Shown: positions 1-8,819 of the stretch, piece by piece
Position numbering within the stretch: position 1 is the first letter of the stretch
How the letters are laid out: the number at the start of each line of letters is the position of its first letter
Source of the DNA: Pseudomonas sp. A-RE-19
GTDB lineage: Bacteria; Pseudomonadota; Gammaproteobacteria; Pseudomonadales; Pseudomonadaceae
Reading direction: 5' to 3'
DNA length: 64,000 nucleotides
Assembly: GCF_019956555.1 (NCBI RefSeq)
Contig: NZ_JAHBDQ010000071.1
Location: 62,001 to 126,000, forward strand
Position numbers and translations under genes: made by a program
The notes under the pieces: generated by a model
What the model saw: only the letters and a program-made list of their open reading frames with translations
Told to the model about the DNA's origin: nothing
Database searches by the model: none

Positions 1-686
1 CGCAGGCCAGGGGTCAGCAACTGGTAGTCGAAACGCCAGCCCAGATTGAGCATCTCGGCCTGTTCGTTGTCCGGCCACCAGCTGTACTGGTCGCCTTCAC
101 GGCTGACTTCACGCAGGGCATCGACATAACCCATGTTGCCGACAATCTCGTCCATCCAGGCACGCTCAGGCGCCAGGAAGCCCGGGGATTGCTGGCTGTC
201 GCGCCAGTTCTTGATATCCAGCTTCTGTTGCGCCACGTACAGCGAGCCACAATAAATGTACTCGCGACGTTTGCGTCGCTGTTTATCCAGATAACGGGCG
301 AAGTCGTCCATTAGCTTGAACTTCTGGTTCAAATCTTCATCGCCGTTCTGCCCCGAAGGGAGCAGTAAGGTCGCGATGCTGACCTTGTCGAAATCGGCTT
401 GCAGGTAACGCCCGTAGCGGTCGGCCGTCTCGAAGCCGAGACCGCTGATGACTGCCTTCGGTTGCAACCGCGAGTACAAAGCCACGCCACCTTGGGCGGG
501 AACTTCGGCTTCGCAGGCATAAAGGAAGTAGCCATCCAGTTGGAAGGCTGGATCGTCCAGTTCAAAGGCGGAGGCGCGGGTGTCCTGCAGGCAGATGACG
601 TCGGCATTCTGTGCTTGCAGCCAACTGAGCAAACCACGCTCGACTGCAGCCTGAATACCATTGACGTTCACACTGATGATCCGCAT
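1..686 (-). CDS. crc: Catabolite repression control protein Crc (C-terminus cut by window edge)
   Basis: The reverse-strand reading frame opens with MRIISVNVNG at 686 and stays open to the left edge, giving 228 residues of a protein usually about 259 long. It has the exonuclease III/AP-endonuclease fold signature (N-terminal beta strand ISVNVNG, then VICLQDTRA and the WWPDNEQ region). In pseudomonads the exoIII-like gene beside pyrE is crc, which is not a nuclease but works with Hfq to block translation of catabolic mRNAs when preferred carbon sources are present. The neighbour pyrE is divergent with an 82 bp gap. A true exonuclease III is the alternative; the Crc call rests on synteny with pyrE and on sequence resemblance. 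Confidence 0.9.
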   Translation of the reverse strand, partial: MRIISVNVNGIQAAVERGLLSWLQAQNADVICLQDTRASAFELDDPAFQLDGYFLYACEAEVPAQGGVALYSRLQPKAVISGLGFETADRYGRYLQADFDKVSIATLLLPSGQNGDEDLNQKFKLMDDFARYLDKQRRKRREYIYCGSLYVAQQKLDIKNWRDSQQSPGFLAPERAWMDEIVGNMGYVDALREVSREGDQYSWWPDNEQAEMLNLGWRFDYQLLTPGL

Positions 687-768
687 AAGTGGCCCCAAAA
701 ATCGCGTGCGGGTATGATACACGGCGTCTACCTAATTAGCTAAATCCGTGGTATTTGGGGTTTTTTTC

Positions 769-1413
769 ATGCAAGCGTATCAGCGCGACTTCATTCGTTT
801 TGCCATTGATCGTGGCGTTTTGCGCTTCGGTGAGTTCACCCTGAAGTCCGGACGCACCAGTCCTTACTTCTTCAATGCCGGCCTGTTCAACTCGGGTTCC
901 GCCCTGGCGCAGCTGGGGCGTTTCTACGCGGCAGCCATCGTCGAGAGCGGTATTTCGTTCGACGTGCTGTTCGGCCCGGCCTACAAAGGTATCCCGCTGG
1001 CAGCGACCACTGCGGTGGCGCTGGCCGAACATCATGGCCGTGATCTGCCATGGTGCTTCAACCGCAAGGAAGCCAAGGCCCACGGCGAAGGCGGCAGCCT
1101 GGTCGGCGCGCCATTGACCGGCGACGTGCTGATCATCGACGACGTGATCACCGCAGGCACCGCCATCCGTGAAGTGATGCAGATCATCGCTTCCCAGGAC
1201 GGCGCCAAGGCCAAGGGCGTGTTGATCGCCCTGAATCGTCAGGAGCGCGGCAACGGCGAATTGTCGGCCATCCAGGAAGTGGAGCGCGATTTCGGGATTC
1301 CGGTGATCAGCATTGTTTCGCTGAACCAGGTGCTCGAGTTCCTGGCGGATGATCCGCAGCTCAAGCAGCATTTGCCAGCCGTAGAAGCGTACCGCGCCCA
1401 GTACGGCGTCTAA
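769..1413 (+). CDS. pyrE: Orotate phosphoribosyltransferase
   Basis: This 214-residue cytosolic enzyme converts orotate and PRPP to OMP in de novo pyrimidine synthesis. The PRPP-binding loop VLIIDDVITAGTA is at residues 120-132, and the early FTLKSGRTSPYFFN segment is typical of the family. The start MQAYQRDF at 769 matches the length of Pseudomonas PyrE; a GTG 21 bases upstream would add a poorly supported extension. The gene is divergent from crc and is followed by a REPIN and a strong bidirectional terminator shared with argB, so it appears monocistronic. Confidence 0.97.
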   Translation: MQAYQRDFIRFAIDRGVLRFGEFTLKSGRTSPYFFNAGLFNSGSALAQLGRFYAAAIVESGISFDVLFGPAYKGIPLAATTAVALAEHHGRDLPWCFNRKEAKAHGEGGSLVGAPLTGDVLIIDDVITAGTAIREVMQIIASQDGAKAKGVLIALNRQERGNGELSAIQEVERDFGIPVISIVSLNQVLEFLADDPQLKQHLPAVEAYRAQYGV

Positions 1414-1421
1414 CGCTGACC

Positions 1422-1512
1422 TGTAGGAGCGAGGCTTGCCCGCGAAGGCGTCGTCACATTCAGCAATGATGGGACTGTCAGATCGCTTTCGCGGGCAAGC
1501 CTCGCTCCTACA
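1422..1512. repeat. REPIN, family A (two inverted REP sequences)
   Basis: Two copies of a REP beginning GTAGGAGCGAGGCTTGCCCG face each other about 43 bp apart. The arrangement is that of a REP doublet (REPIN), a non-autonomous element mobilised in trans by RAYT transposases in fluorescent pseudomonads. It sits just downstream of the pyrE stop codon. Confidence 0.9.
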
Positions 1513-1530
1513 AGGGAGTGCGCAGGCAAA

Positions 1531-1567
1531 AAAAGACCCCGCTCAGCCAAGCTGAGCGGGGTCTTTT
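1531..1567. terminator. Bidirectional intrinsic terminator between convergent pyrE and argB
   Basis: A 16-bp perfect stem (1531-1546 with 1552-1567) with a 5-nt loop is flanked by A-runs on the left and T-runs on the right, so it can end transcripts from both directions. It lies between the 3' ends of pyrE and argB. Confidence 0.93.
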
Positions 1568-1579
1568 TGTTTGTGTTGC

Positions 1580-2485
1580 TTAGTGACGCTTGCGGTTGCT
1601 GATCAAGGTACCCACACCGGTGTCGGTGAAGATTTCCAGCAGAATCGCATTCGGCACCCGACCATCGATGATCAGCGAGCTGCCCACGCCGCCTTGTACC
1701 GCTTCCAGCGCGCAACGAATCTTCGGCAGCATGCCACCGTAGATGGTGCCGTCGGCGATCAGCTCGTCGACTTGCTGGGTGCTCAGGCCGGTCAGAACCT
1801 TGCCGGTCTTGTCCATCAGGCCGGCGATGTTGGTCAGCAGCATCAGCTTTTCAGCCTTCAGCGCTTCGGCCACTTTACCGGCCACCAGGTCGGCGTTGAT
1901 GTTGTACGACTCGCCGTTGGCGCCGACACCGATTGGCGCGATCACCGGGATGAAGTCGCCTTTGACCAGCAGGTTCAGCAGGTCGGTGTTGATGCCGACT
2001 ACTTCACCCACCTGGCCGATGTCGATGATTTCCGGCTGGGTCATTTCCGGCGTCTGGCGGGTGACGGTGAGCTTTTTCGCACGAATCAGCTCGGCGTCTT
2101 TACCGGTCAGGCCGATGGCGCTGCCGCCATGACGGTTGATCAGGTTGACGATGTCCTTGTTCACCTGGCCGCCGAGGACCATTTCCACCACGTCCATGGT
2201 CTGCGCGTCAGTGACGCGCATGCCATCGATGAAGTGGCTCTCGATCGACAGACGCTTGAGCAGGTCGCCGATTTGCGGGCCGCCACCGTGAACCACCACC
2301 GGATTGATGCCGACGGCTTTCATCAGCACGATGTCGCGGGCGAAGCCGGTTTTCAGCTCCTCGCTTTCCATCGCGTTGCCGCCGTATTTGATCACCAGCG
2401 TCTTGCCGACATAGCGGCGAATGTAAGGCAGCGCTTCGGACAGGACCTTGGCGGTGTTGGCGGCGGCTTCGCGTTCGAGGGTCAT
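1580..2485 (-). CDS. argB: Acetylglutamate kinase
   Basis: This 301-residue kinase phosphorylates N-acetyl-L-glutamate, the second step of arginine synthesis, and is normally feedback-inhibited by arginine. The amino-acid-kinase signature is clear: the phosphate-binding lysine in IKYGGNAM (K33) and the glycine-rich loop VVVHGGGPQIG (about 63-73). The N-terminal helix upstream of K33 is the kind found in arginine-sensitive hexameric enzymes. It lies 25 bp downstream of algC on the same strand and is probably co-transcribed with it. The start gives the usual length. Confidence 0.97.
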   Translation of the reverse strand: MTLEREAAANTAKVLSEALPYIRRYVGKTLVIKYGGNAMESEELKTGFARDIVLMKAVGINPVVVHGGGPQIGDLLKRLSIESHFIDGMRVTDAQTMDVVEMVLGGQVNKDIVNLINRHGGSAIGLTGKDAELIRAKKLTVTRQTPEMTQPEIIDIGQVGEVVGINTDLLNLLVKGDFIPVIAPIGVGANGESYNINADLVAGKVAEALKAEKLMLLTNIAGLMDKTGKVLTGLSTQQVDELIADGTIYGGMLPKIRCALEAVQGGVGSSLIIDGRVPNAILLEIFTDTGVGTLISNRKRH

Positions 2486-2510
2486 TCAGGGCTCCGGGTG
2501 CTTCAGAAGA

Positions 2511-3908
2511 TCAAAACGGTAATTGGAGATCAGGTGCAACGCGTTTCAGTTGGGCGTGGAACACATCCTTGATGCGCTGCAATTCAGCCTCGTCATCGGC
2601 CTCGAAGCGCAGCACCAGCACCGGTGTGGTGTTGGAGGCGCGAACCAGGCCCCAGCCTTTGGCATAGTCGACTCGCACGCCGTCAATGGTGGTCAGGTCG
2701 GCGCCTTCGCCCCATTGCGCGTCGTGCAGTGCATCAATGATGCTGAATTTGCTCTCTTCGGTCACATGGATATTGATCTCTGGCGTAGAAATATCGTTCG
2801 GGAAGGTCGCGAACAGCTCTTCCGCGGTGGATTTTTCCTTGCTGAGGATCTCCAGCAGCCGCGCGGCGCTGTAGATACCGTCGTCGAAACCGAACCAGCG
2901 TTCCTTGAAGAAGATGTGCCCGCTCATTTCACCGGCCAACAGCGCGCCGGATTGTTTCATTTTCTTTTTGATCAACGAATGACCGGTCTTCCACATCAGC
3001 GGACGACCGCCGTATTCCTTGATCAGCGGGACCAGGCGGCGGGTGCATTTGACGTCGAAGATGATTTCCGCGTTCGGGTTGCGCGCTACGACGTCGCGGG
3101 CGAACAGCATCAGCAGGCGGTCCGGGTAGACGATGCTGCCGGTGTTGGTCACTACGCCGACGCGGTCGCCGTCGCCGTCGAAGGCCAGGCCCAGGTCGGC
3201 GTTGGTTTCCTTGACCTTGGCGATCAGGTCCACGAGGTTTTCAGGCTTGCCCGGGTCCGGGTGGTGGTTCGGGAAGTTGCCGTCGACGTCGCAGAACAGC
3301 GGGATGACTTCGCAGTTCAGCGCTTCGATCAATTGCGGGGCGATCACGCCGGCCGCGCCGTTGCCGCAGTCGACCACGACTTTCAGGCGACGAGCCAGTT
3401 TGATGTCCTGGACGATTTCAGTGTTGTAGCGATCGAGGATCTCGACCTGGGTGATGCTGCCCTTGCCGCTGCTCAGGTTGTTGGTCTTGAGGCGTTCGTG
3501 CAGGGCCTGGATCTGTTCGTTGGCCAGGGTATCGCCAGCAATGACGATCTTGAAGCCGTTGTAATTCGACGGGTTGTGGCTACCGGTGAGCATCACGCCG
3601 GATTTGCCGGCCAGTACGTTGGCGGCGTAGTACAGCGCCGGGGTTGGCACCAGGCCGACGTCGCTGACGTGGCAACCGCTGTCGGCCAGGCCCTGAATCA
3701 GTTGTTTCACCAGTTCCGGGCCGGACAGGCGACCGTCGCGGCCGACGGATACGTTGGGTTCGTCCTGGGCCAGGCTCTGGGAGCCGATGGCGCGACCGAG
3801 CCAATAAGCGGTTTCAGCGTTCAAGAATTCCGGAACGGTGCCGCGAATGTCGTAGGCGCGGAAGATGCTGTCGGGAAACTTGGGTGCGACTTGGGCTGGG
3901 GTGCTCAT
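2511..3908 (-). CDS. algC: Phosphomannomutase/phosphoglucomutase AlgC
   Basis: This 465-residue bifunctional mutase interconverts 6- and 1-phosphates of mannose and glucose, feeding alginate, LPS and rhamnolipid precursors. The catalytic phosphoserine is S110 in TGSHNP, the metal loop is DGDGDR at 244-249, the sugar-recognition motif GEMSGH at 326-331, and the C-terminal phosphate-binding loop RASNTTP is present. The start MSTPAQVAPK gives the short AlgC form, and the intergenic space to dut (262 bp) has no room for a long N-terminal extension. No AlgR-type CCGTTCGTC box was found directly upstream, unlike what is known for P. aeruginosa algC. Confidence 0.97.
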   Translation of the reverse strand: MSTPAQVAPKFPDSIFRAYDIRGTVPEFLNAETAYWLGRAIGSQSLAQDEPNVSVGRDGRLSGPELVKQLIQGLADSGCHVSDVGLVPTPALYYAANVLAGKSGVMLTGSHNPSNYNGFKIVIAGDTLANEQIQALHERLKTNNLSSGKGSITQVEILDRYNTEIVQDIKLARRLKVVVDCGNGAAGVIAPQLIEALNCEVIPLFCDVDGNFPNHHPDPGKPENLVDLIAKVKETNADLGLAFDGDGDRVGVVTNTGSIVYPDRLLMLFARDVVARNPNAEIIFDVKCTRRLVPLIKEYGGRPLMWKTGHSLIKKKMKQSGALLAGEMSGHIFFKERWFGFDDGIYSAARLLEILSKEKSTAEELFATFPNDISTPEINIHVTEESKFSIIDALHDAQWGEGADLTTIDGVRVDYAKGWGLVRASNTTPVLVLRFEADDEAELQRIKDVFHAQLKRVAPDLQLPF

Positions 3909-4170
3909 CTGTAGGAATGCTCCATCTTGAAAGTGGCTGGACCTGCCGGCGAAAAACTCGTCGGCGGGCTCAAACTGAAGGGTATGACGGCGTTTTCGGC
4001 AGAGAGTTCGTGGTGTGTAAAGGCCATGCCATCAGCATCGGCGAGCAAATGACCGGTCAATGCCTTGATTTTCAGTGGTAAACCTTCCAGATGACGTCTT
4101 TGCAATTTTCATCCTTAAAATGCAGAGGACAGGTCAGGCCGGGTAGAGCCCCGAGCCTGAATGCCGATGA

Positions 4171-4626
4171 TCAGTGGCTACCCGAATGCCCGAAACCGCC
4201 GGTGCCGCGCTGGGTTTCGACGAATTCTTCGACCATTTCAAAATGCGCTTGAACCACCGGTACCAGCACCAATTGGGCCAGGCGTTCGCCTACCACCATG
4301 TTGAAATCGGTCTGGCCACGGTTCCAGCACGACACCATCAGCGGGCCCTGGTAATCGGAGTCGATCAAGCCGACCAGGTTGCCCAGCACGATGCCGTGCT
4401 TATGGCCCAAGCCCGAGCGCGGCAGAATCAAGGCCGCCAGGCCCGGATCGCCGATGTACACCGACAGGCCGGTAGGGATCAACAGGGTTTCGCCCGGCTT
4501 GATGACGGTGTCTTTTTCCAGCATGGCGCGCAGGTCGAGGCCGGCGGAGCCTGGCGTGGCGTATTGCGGCAGCGGGAATTCGGTACCGATGCGGGGGTCG
4601 AGGATCTTGGCTTGCAAAGCGTGCAT
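4171..4626 (-). CDS. dut: Deoxyuridine 5'-triphosphate nucleotidohydrolase (dUTPase)
   Basis: This 151-residue homotrimeric enzyme hydrolyses dUTP to dUMP, keeping uracil out of DNA and supplying dTMP synthesis. The trimeric dUTPase motifs are present: ATPGSAGLDLRA near 23-34, RSGLGHKHG at 70-78, GLIDSDYQG at 86-94 with the catalytic Asp D89, and the C-terminal glycine-rich arm RGTGGFGHSG at 140-149. The start MHALQAKILD at 4626 is the conserved one. The gene begins 5 bp after the coaBC stop, so the two are almost certainly co-transcribed, an arrangement common in gammaproteobacteria. Confidence 0.97.
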   Translation of the reverse strand: MHALQAKILDPRIGTEFPLPQYATPGSAGLDLRAMLEKDTVIKPGETLLIPTGLSVYIGDPGLAALILPRSGLGHKHGIVLGNLVGLIDSDYQGPLMVSCWNRGQTDFNMVVGERLAQLVLVPVVQAHFEMVEEFVETQRGTGGFGHSGSH

Positions 4627-4631
4627 GTAAA

Positions 4632-5840
4632 TTAAACCTGGTTCAGACGTTCGGCGATAAAAGTGATCAGCTGGCGGGCAATCTTGCCCTTGCTGGTCTG
4701 GGCGAAAAGCGTGGCGTGCAACTGGCGGTCGATCACACTGCAGGCGTTTTCTTCGCTGTTGAAGCCAATGCTCGGGTTGGCGACGTCGTTGGCGACGATC
4801 AGATCGAGGTTTTTGTCTTTCAACTTGCGGGCAGCGTAATCGAGCAGGTGTTCGGTTTCGGCGGCGAAACCGACACTGAACGGGCGGTCGGGGCGCGTGG
4901 CGATGGTGGCCAGGATGTCCGGGTTGCGCACCATCTGTAGCAACAAGCCGTCGCCGTTCGTAGGGTCTTTCTTGAGTTTCTGTGGGGCGACGACTTCCGG
5001 GCGGTAGTCCGCGACCGCAGCGGAGGCGATGAACAGGTCGCAAGGGATCGCGGCTTCGCAGGCGGCGAGCATGTCGCGGGCACTGACCACATCGATACGG
5101 GTGACGCGATCCGGGGTTGGCAGGTGCACGGGGCCTGTGATCAGGGTGACACGGGCGCCGGCTTCTACCGCGGCTTCGGCCAGGGCAAAGCCCATTTTCC
5201 CGGAGCTGTGGTTGGTGATGTAGCGCACCGGGTCGATGTTCTCCTGGGTCGGGCCGGCGGTGATCAGCACGTGTTTGCCGGTCAGCGCCTGGCGCTGGAA
5301 GCAGTCTGCCGCGCATTGGGCGAGGTCGGTCGCTTCGAGCATTCGGCCCATGCCGACGTCGCCGCAGGCCTGGCTCCCGGAGGCCGGGCCGAAGACTTTA
5401 AGGTCGCGGCTTTCGAGGGTTTGCAGGTTCGCCTGGGTCGCCGGGTCGCGCCACATGGCCTGATTCATCGCCGGCGCCACCGCGACCACCGCGTCAGTGG
5501 CCAGCACCAGCGTGGTCAGCAGGTCGTCGGCAATGCCTTGGGCCAGGCGGGCGATCAGGTCCGCGGTGGCGGGAGCGATCAGCACCAGGTCGGCCCATTT
5601 TGCCAGCTCGATGTGGCCCATGGCGGCTTCGGCCGCCGGGTCCAGCAGGTCCAGGTGGACCGGATGCCCGGACAACGCCTGCATGGTCAGCGGGGTAATG
5701 AATTCGCTGCCGCCACGGGTCATGACCACGCGCACTTCGGCGCCCTGGTCGATCAGGCGGCGAACCAGCTCGGCGCTCTTGTAGGCAGCAATACCGCCGC
5801 CGACGCCCAGAACGATGCGTTTCCGATACAGCCGCTGCAT
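4632..5840 (-). CDS. coaBC: Bifunctional phosphopantothenoylcysteine decarboxylase / phosphopantothenate-cysteine ligase
   Basis: This 402-residue flavoprotein carries out two successive steps of coenzyme A synthesis. The N-terminal CoaC half has the FMN-binding GVGGGIAAYKS segment, the catalytic-His region GHIELAKWADL, the PAMNQAMW motif and the active-site cysteine in QACGDVGMGR. The C-terminal CoaB half (from about residue 190) has TAGPTQENIDPVRY and the KKDP motif. The start MQRLYRKRI at 5840 gives the usual length; an ATG 15 bases upstream is less conserved. It overlaps nothing, is divergent from radC, and is followed after 5 bp by dut. Confidence 0.96.
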   Translation of the reverse strand: MQRLYRKRIVLGVGGGIAAYKSAELVRRLIDQGAEVRVVMTRGGSEFITPLTMQALSGHPVHLDLLDPAAEAAMGHIELAKWADLVLIAPATADLIARLAQGIADDLLTTLVLATDAVVAVAPAMNQAMWRDPATQANLQTLESRDLKVFGPASGSQACGDVGMGRMLEATDLAQCAADCFQRQALTGKHVLITAGPTQENIDPVRYITNHSSGKMGFALAEAAVEAGARVTLITGPVHLPTPDRVTRIDVVSARDMLAACEAAIPCDLFIASAAVADYRPEVVAPQKLKKDPTNGDGLLLQMVRNPDILATIATRPDRPFSVGFAAETEHLLDYAARKLKDKNLDLIVANDVANPSIGFNSEENACSVIDRQLHATLFAQTSKGKIARQLITFIAERLNQV

Positions 5841-5977
5841 AGGTCTGCCTTTCATTTCGTTGGTGACATACGTGGCGAAACCCCCTCCCCAGGAGTGAAA
5901 TCGCCCGCAAAAAAGATGGGCTACGATATCACAGCGACCGCTACGGAACAGCGGCGCCCATATTCCAGGGAGGTGCT

Positions 5978-6652
5978 ATGAGTATTCGTGATTGGCCGGC
6001 GGCCGAGCGGCCGCGAGAAAGGTTGCTCGAGTTGGGCTCGGGGAGTCTTTCGGACGCCGAACTGCTGGCGATTTTTTTACGAACCGGCGTGTCGGGTAAA
6101 AGCGCGGTAGATCTGGCGCGACACCTGTTGAGTCAGTTTGGCAGTTTGCGCGCACTACTTGAGGCCGATCAGGCGGCGTTCAGCAGGCAGTTGGGTCTCG
6201 GGCCGGCAAAATTCGCTCAGTTGCAAGCGGCCCAGGAAATGGGCCGTCGGCATTTGGCCGAACGTGCACGCCAAAAATCGGCGCTGGAAAATCCGCAGGC
6301 GGTTCGTGATTACCTGAAATCGATGCTGCGTCACGAGCCCCACGAGGTGTTCGGCTGTCTGTTTCTGGATTCCAGGCATCAAGTACTGACCTTTGAAGTG
6401 CTGTTTCGCGGCTCCATCGACAGCACCAGTGTTTATCCGAGGCAAGTGGTTAAGCGCGCCTTGGCCCACAACGCCGCAGCGTTGATCCTCTGCCACAACC
6501 ATCCGTCGGGTAACACCAACCCCAGTCAGGCCGACCGCACGCTGACCAAGCGCCTGCAAGAGGCGCTGGACCTGATTGATGTGCGGGTGCTCGACCATTT
6601 CATCATCGGCGACGGCGATCCGCTGTCGATGGCTGAGTATGGGTGGATGTGA
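5978..6652 (+). CDS. radC: RadC family JAB1/MPN-type protein (UPF0758)
   Basis: This 224-residue protein has an N-terminal helix-hairpin-helix-like region (residues 1-95) and a C-terminal JAB1/MPN metalloprotease-like domain with the JAMM signature HNHPSGN...D (about residues 172-184). The family was once linked to DNA repair, but its biochemical role is not established. A GGGAGG-like ribosome site precedes the ATG. The neighbour coaBC is divergent; a REPIN follows immediately downstream. Confidence 0.93.
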   Translation: MSIRDWPAAERPRERLLELGSGSLSDAELLAIFLRTGVSGKSAVDLARHLLSQFGSLRALLEADQAAFSRQLGLGPAKFAQLQAAQEMGRRHLAERARQKSALENPQAVRDYLKSMLRHEPHEVFGCLFLDSRHQVLTFEVLFRGSIDSTSVYPRQVVKRALAHNAAALILCHNHPSGNTNPSQADRTLTKRLQEALDLIDVRVLDHFIIGDGDPLSMAEYGWM

Positions 6653-6677
6653 GAGGAGCGGGAGGCAAGTGAGTCCA

Positions 6678-6767
6678 TGTGGGAGTGAGCCTGCTCGCGA
6701 AGGCGTAGTGTCAGTCAACCTATTCAGTGACTGGATGGACGCTTTCGCGAGCAGGCTCGCTCCCACA
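6678..6767. repeat. REPIN, family B
   Basis: Inverted pair of REPs of the GTGGGAGCGAGCCTGCTCGC type; the left copy reads GTGAGC in place of GCGAGC. The spacer begins like that of the REPIN at 52067-52156 (GAAGGCGTAGTGTCAGTCAA), suggesting recent shared ancestry. It lies between the convergent radC and the ABC binding-protein gene. Confidence 0.88.
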
Positions 6768-6786
6768 GGTAATGCGTCGGGGCGGA

Positions 6787-8373
6787 TTACTTGAGGTTGA
6801 CCTTCGAGTAATCCTGACGACCAAACGGACTGACCTGATAGCCCTGCACATCCTTACGCGTCAACGCGAAAACGGTCGGGTGAGCCAGCGGCAACCACAA
6901 CGCCTGCTGCTGGATCTGTGCCTGAGCCTGTTCGTAGAGCTTGGTGCGCACACCTTGCTCGTCAGTGGTTTTGCCGGCGCTGATCAGCTTGTCCAGGTCC
7001 TGGTTGCAGTAGCGGGCGAAGTTGGTGCCGGATTTGACCCCCGCGCAAGAAAACTGCGGCGTGAGGAAGTTGTCCGGGTCACCGTTGTCGCCGGACCAGC
7101 CCATGAACAACAGGTCGTGCTCACCGGCCTTGGCGCGGCGAATCAGTTCGCCCCATTCGATCACGCGGATCTCGGCCTGGATGCCGATTTCCGCCAGGTC
7201 AGACTGCAGCAATTGTGCACCGAGGCTCGGATTGGGGTTCAGCAGGCTGCCGGAAGGGCGGGTCCAGATGGTGGTTTGGAAACCATTCTTGAGCCCGGCC
7301 TTGGCCATCAATGCGCGGGCCTTTTCGACGTCATGCGGGTAGCCCGGCAAGCTTTTGGCGTAGCTCCAGGTGTTGGGCGGATACGGACCGTTGGCGGGTT
7401 CGGCGGTGTCTTCGAACACGGCTTTGACGTAGTTGGCCTTGTCGAACGCGAGATTGATCGCCTGGCGTACTTCAGGTTTATCCAGCGGCGGATGTTGGCT
7501 GTTGATGCCGACGAATGCGGTCATGAACGCGTCGGTCTTTTCCACTTTCAGGGCCGGCTCTTTCAATGCGGCTTGTACGTCCAGAGGCTTCGGCGACAGG
7601 GCGATCTGGCACTCGTTGCGGCGCAATTTCTGCAAGCGCACGTTGGCGTCCGGGGTGATGGCGAAGATCAGCGGGTCAACCGATGGCTTGCCTTGGAAGT
7701 AGTCGCGGTTGGCCTTGTAGCGAATCGAGGCGTCTTTCTGGAAGCGCGTGAAAATGAACGGTCCGCTGCCGATCGGCTGGCTGTTGAGCTTTTCCGGCGT
7801 GCCGGCCTTCATCAGTTGGTCGGCGTATTCGGCCGAATAGATCGAGGCGAAACCCATGCTCAGGGTTGGCAGGAACGTTGAGTCCGCGTGATCGAGGGTG
7901 AAGCGGATGGTGAGCGGGTCCAGTGCGTCGATCTTCTTGATCAGCGCGGGTAACTGCATCGATTGGGCGTGCGGGAAGCCGCTCTGGGCGACTTTGTGCC
8001 ACGGGTTCGCCGGATCGAGCATGCGGTCGAAGCTGAACTTCACGTCTTCGGCGGTCAGGTCGCGCGTCGGGCTGAAGTAGTCGGTGCGATGAAATTTCAC
8101 CTGCGGGTGCAGTTTGAAGACGTAAGTCAGGCCGTCGGGTGTGACTTCCCAGCTGTCCGCGAGGCTGGCGACCACTTTGCCGCTGGCCGTGTCGAAGTCC
8201 ACCAGGCGATTCATCAGCACATCGGCCGAGGCGTTGGTGGTGGTCAGCGAGTTGTATTGCACCACATCGAACCCTTCCGGGCTGGCCTCGGTGCACACGC
8301 TCAGGGCGGCAGCATGGGCCAGAGGGCTCAGTAAAAGCGGGGCGAGCAGCAGCGGTAGGGCAGCGAGGCGCAT
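6787..8373 (-). CDS. Periplasmic ABC transporter substrate-binding protein, family 5 (dipeptide type)
   Basis: This 528-residue protein starts with a Sec signal peptide (MRLAALPLLLAPLLLSPLAHA) followed by a mature family-5 solute-binding fold: Sxx-type opening SVCTEASPEGFD, then LADSWEVTPDGLTYVFKL and LTAEDVKFSFDRMLDP, which are hallmarks of DppA-like proteins. It likely captures di- or oligopeptides. No permease or ATPase genes adjoin it, so it must share a transporter encoded elsewhere, as is known for several Pseudomonas DppA paralogues. The exact ligand cannot be read from sequence. Confidence 0.92.
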   Translation of the reverse strand: MRLAALPLLLAPLLLSPLAHAAALSVCTEASPEGFDVVQYNSLTTTNASADVLMNRLVDFDTASGKVVASLADSWEVTPDGLTYVFKLHPQVKFHRTDYFSPTRDLTAEDVKFSFDRMLDPANPWHKVAQSGFPHAQSMQLPALIKKIDALDPLTIRFTLDHADSTFLPTLSMGFASIYSAEYADQLMKAGTPEKLNSQPIGSGPFIFTRFQKDASIRYKANRDYFQGKPSVDPLIFAITPDANVRLQKLRRNECQIALSPKPLDVQAALKEPALKVEKTDAFMTAFVGINSQHPPLDKPEVRQAINLAFDKANYVKAVFEDTAEPANGPYPPNTWSYAKSLPGYPHDVEKARALMAKAGLKNGFQTTIWTRPSGSLLNPNPSLGAQLLQSDLAEIGIQAEIRVIEWGELIRRAKAGEHDLLFMGWSGDNGDPDNFLTPQFSCAGVKSGTNFARYCNQDLDKLISAGKTTDEQGVRTKLYEQAQAQIQQQALWLPLAHPTVFALTRKDVQGYQVSPFGRQDYSKVNLK

Positions 8374-8641
8374 GGTCGGTTTCCTTTACAGATCGAAGGC
8401 CCATCTGCAAGTGCAGTCTGGAAAAGGCTTACCCTAGTGGGCTCTTTTGCAAATGACTATCCCCTTTTTCATTTTGGGGGGAATATGGGCGATTGTTTTC
8501 GGTGAGTGACGGTTGAGAAAAACCTGAATTGGCTCGTTGGCCGATTCTCTGCGACGAGCGGTCGTTCTCGGGCACAGCCTTTGTCCAAGGCACTCCGCGC
8601 CCGAAAAACAGGGTTTTTATCAACTCAATGCACACCGGTTG
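8374..8641. other. Intergenic region between ABC binding-protein gene and rpmB promoter
   Basis: This gap holds the upstream region of the reverse-strand binding-protein gene and the approach to the forward rpmB promoter. No credible coding frame, repeat or terminator was recognised. Confidence 0.5.
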
Positions 8642-8670
8642 TTGTTGCTCTCTAGTCTTTCTGGTATAAA
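8642..8670 (+). promoter_or_regulatory. Sigma70 promoter of rpmBG
   Basis: A -35 hexamer TTGTTG (8642-8647) and a -10 hexamer TATAAA (8665-8670) are separated by exactly 17 bp and are preceded by a G preference (CTGGTATAAA). Predicted transcription start is near 8677, giving a leader of about 143 nt before rpmB. Confidence 0.8.
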
Positions 8671-8676
8671 GCAGCG

Positions 8677-8819
8677 CTCTTTTCTAGGGGCCCGGTTCCT
8701 TCGTTTGTAGGTGTAGCCGGTAAGACCCTTAAAGAAACGCGGCGCCTGGCGCCAAATGACTGAGAGATTAAGCGGCCAACCCATGCCGGGTTGGGCATGT
8801 GGTTTTAGAGGGCTGAGGC
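8677..8819 (+). promoter_or_regulatory. Long structured leader of rpmBG mRNA
   Basis: The untranslated leader contains at least two self-complementary segments: GGCGCC/GGCGCC near 8742-8754 and CATGCC/GGCATG around 8783-8801, the latter within 20 nt of the rpmB ribosome site. This could regulate ribosomal protein synthesis, but no specific ligand or protein is known from sequence alone. Confidence 0.4.

Noticed and set aside
2523..3914. 463-codon frame antisense to algC
   Set aside because: Mirror of the AlgC reading frame with no protein features of its own.
3905..4105. Possible N-terminal extension or remnant upstream of algC
   Set aside because: It is in a different frame from algC and shows no recognisable domain.
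4940..4960. AlgR-like box (CCGTTCGTA) inside coaBC
   Set aside because: One mismatch to the recalled consensus and located over 1 kb upstream of algC within a coding region; likely chance.
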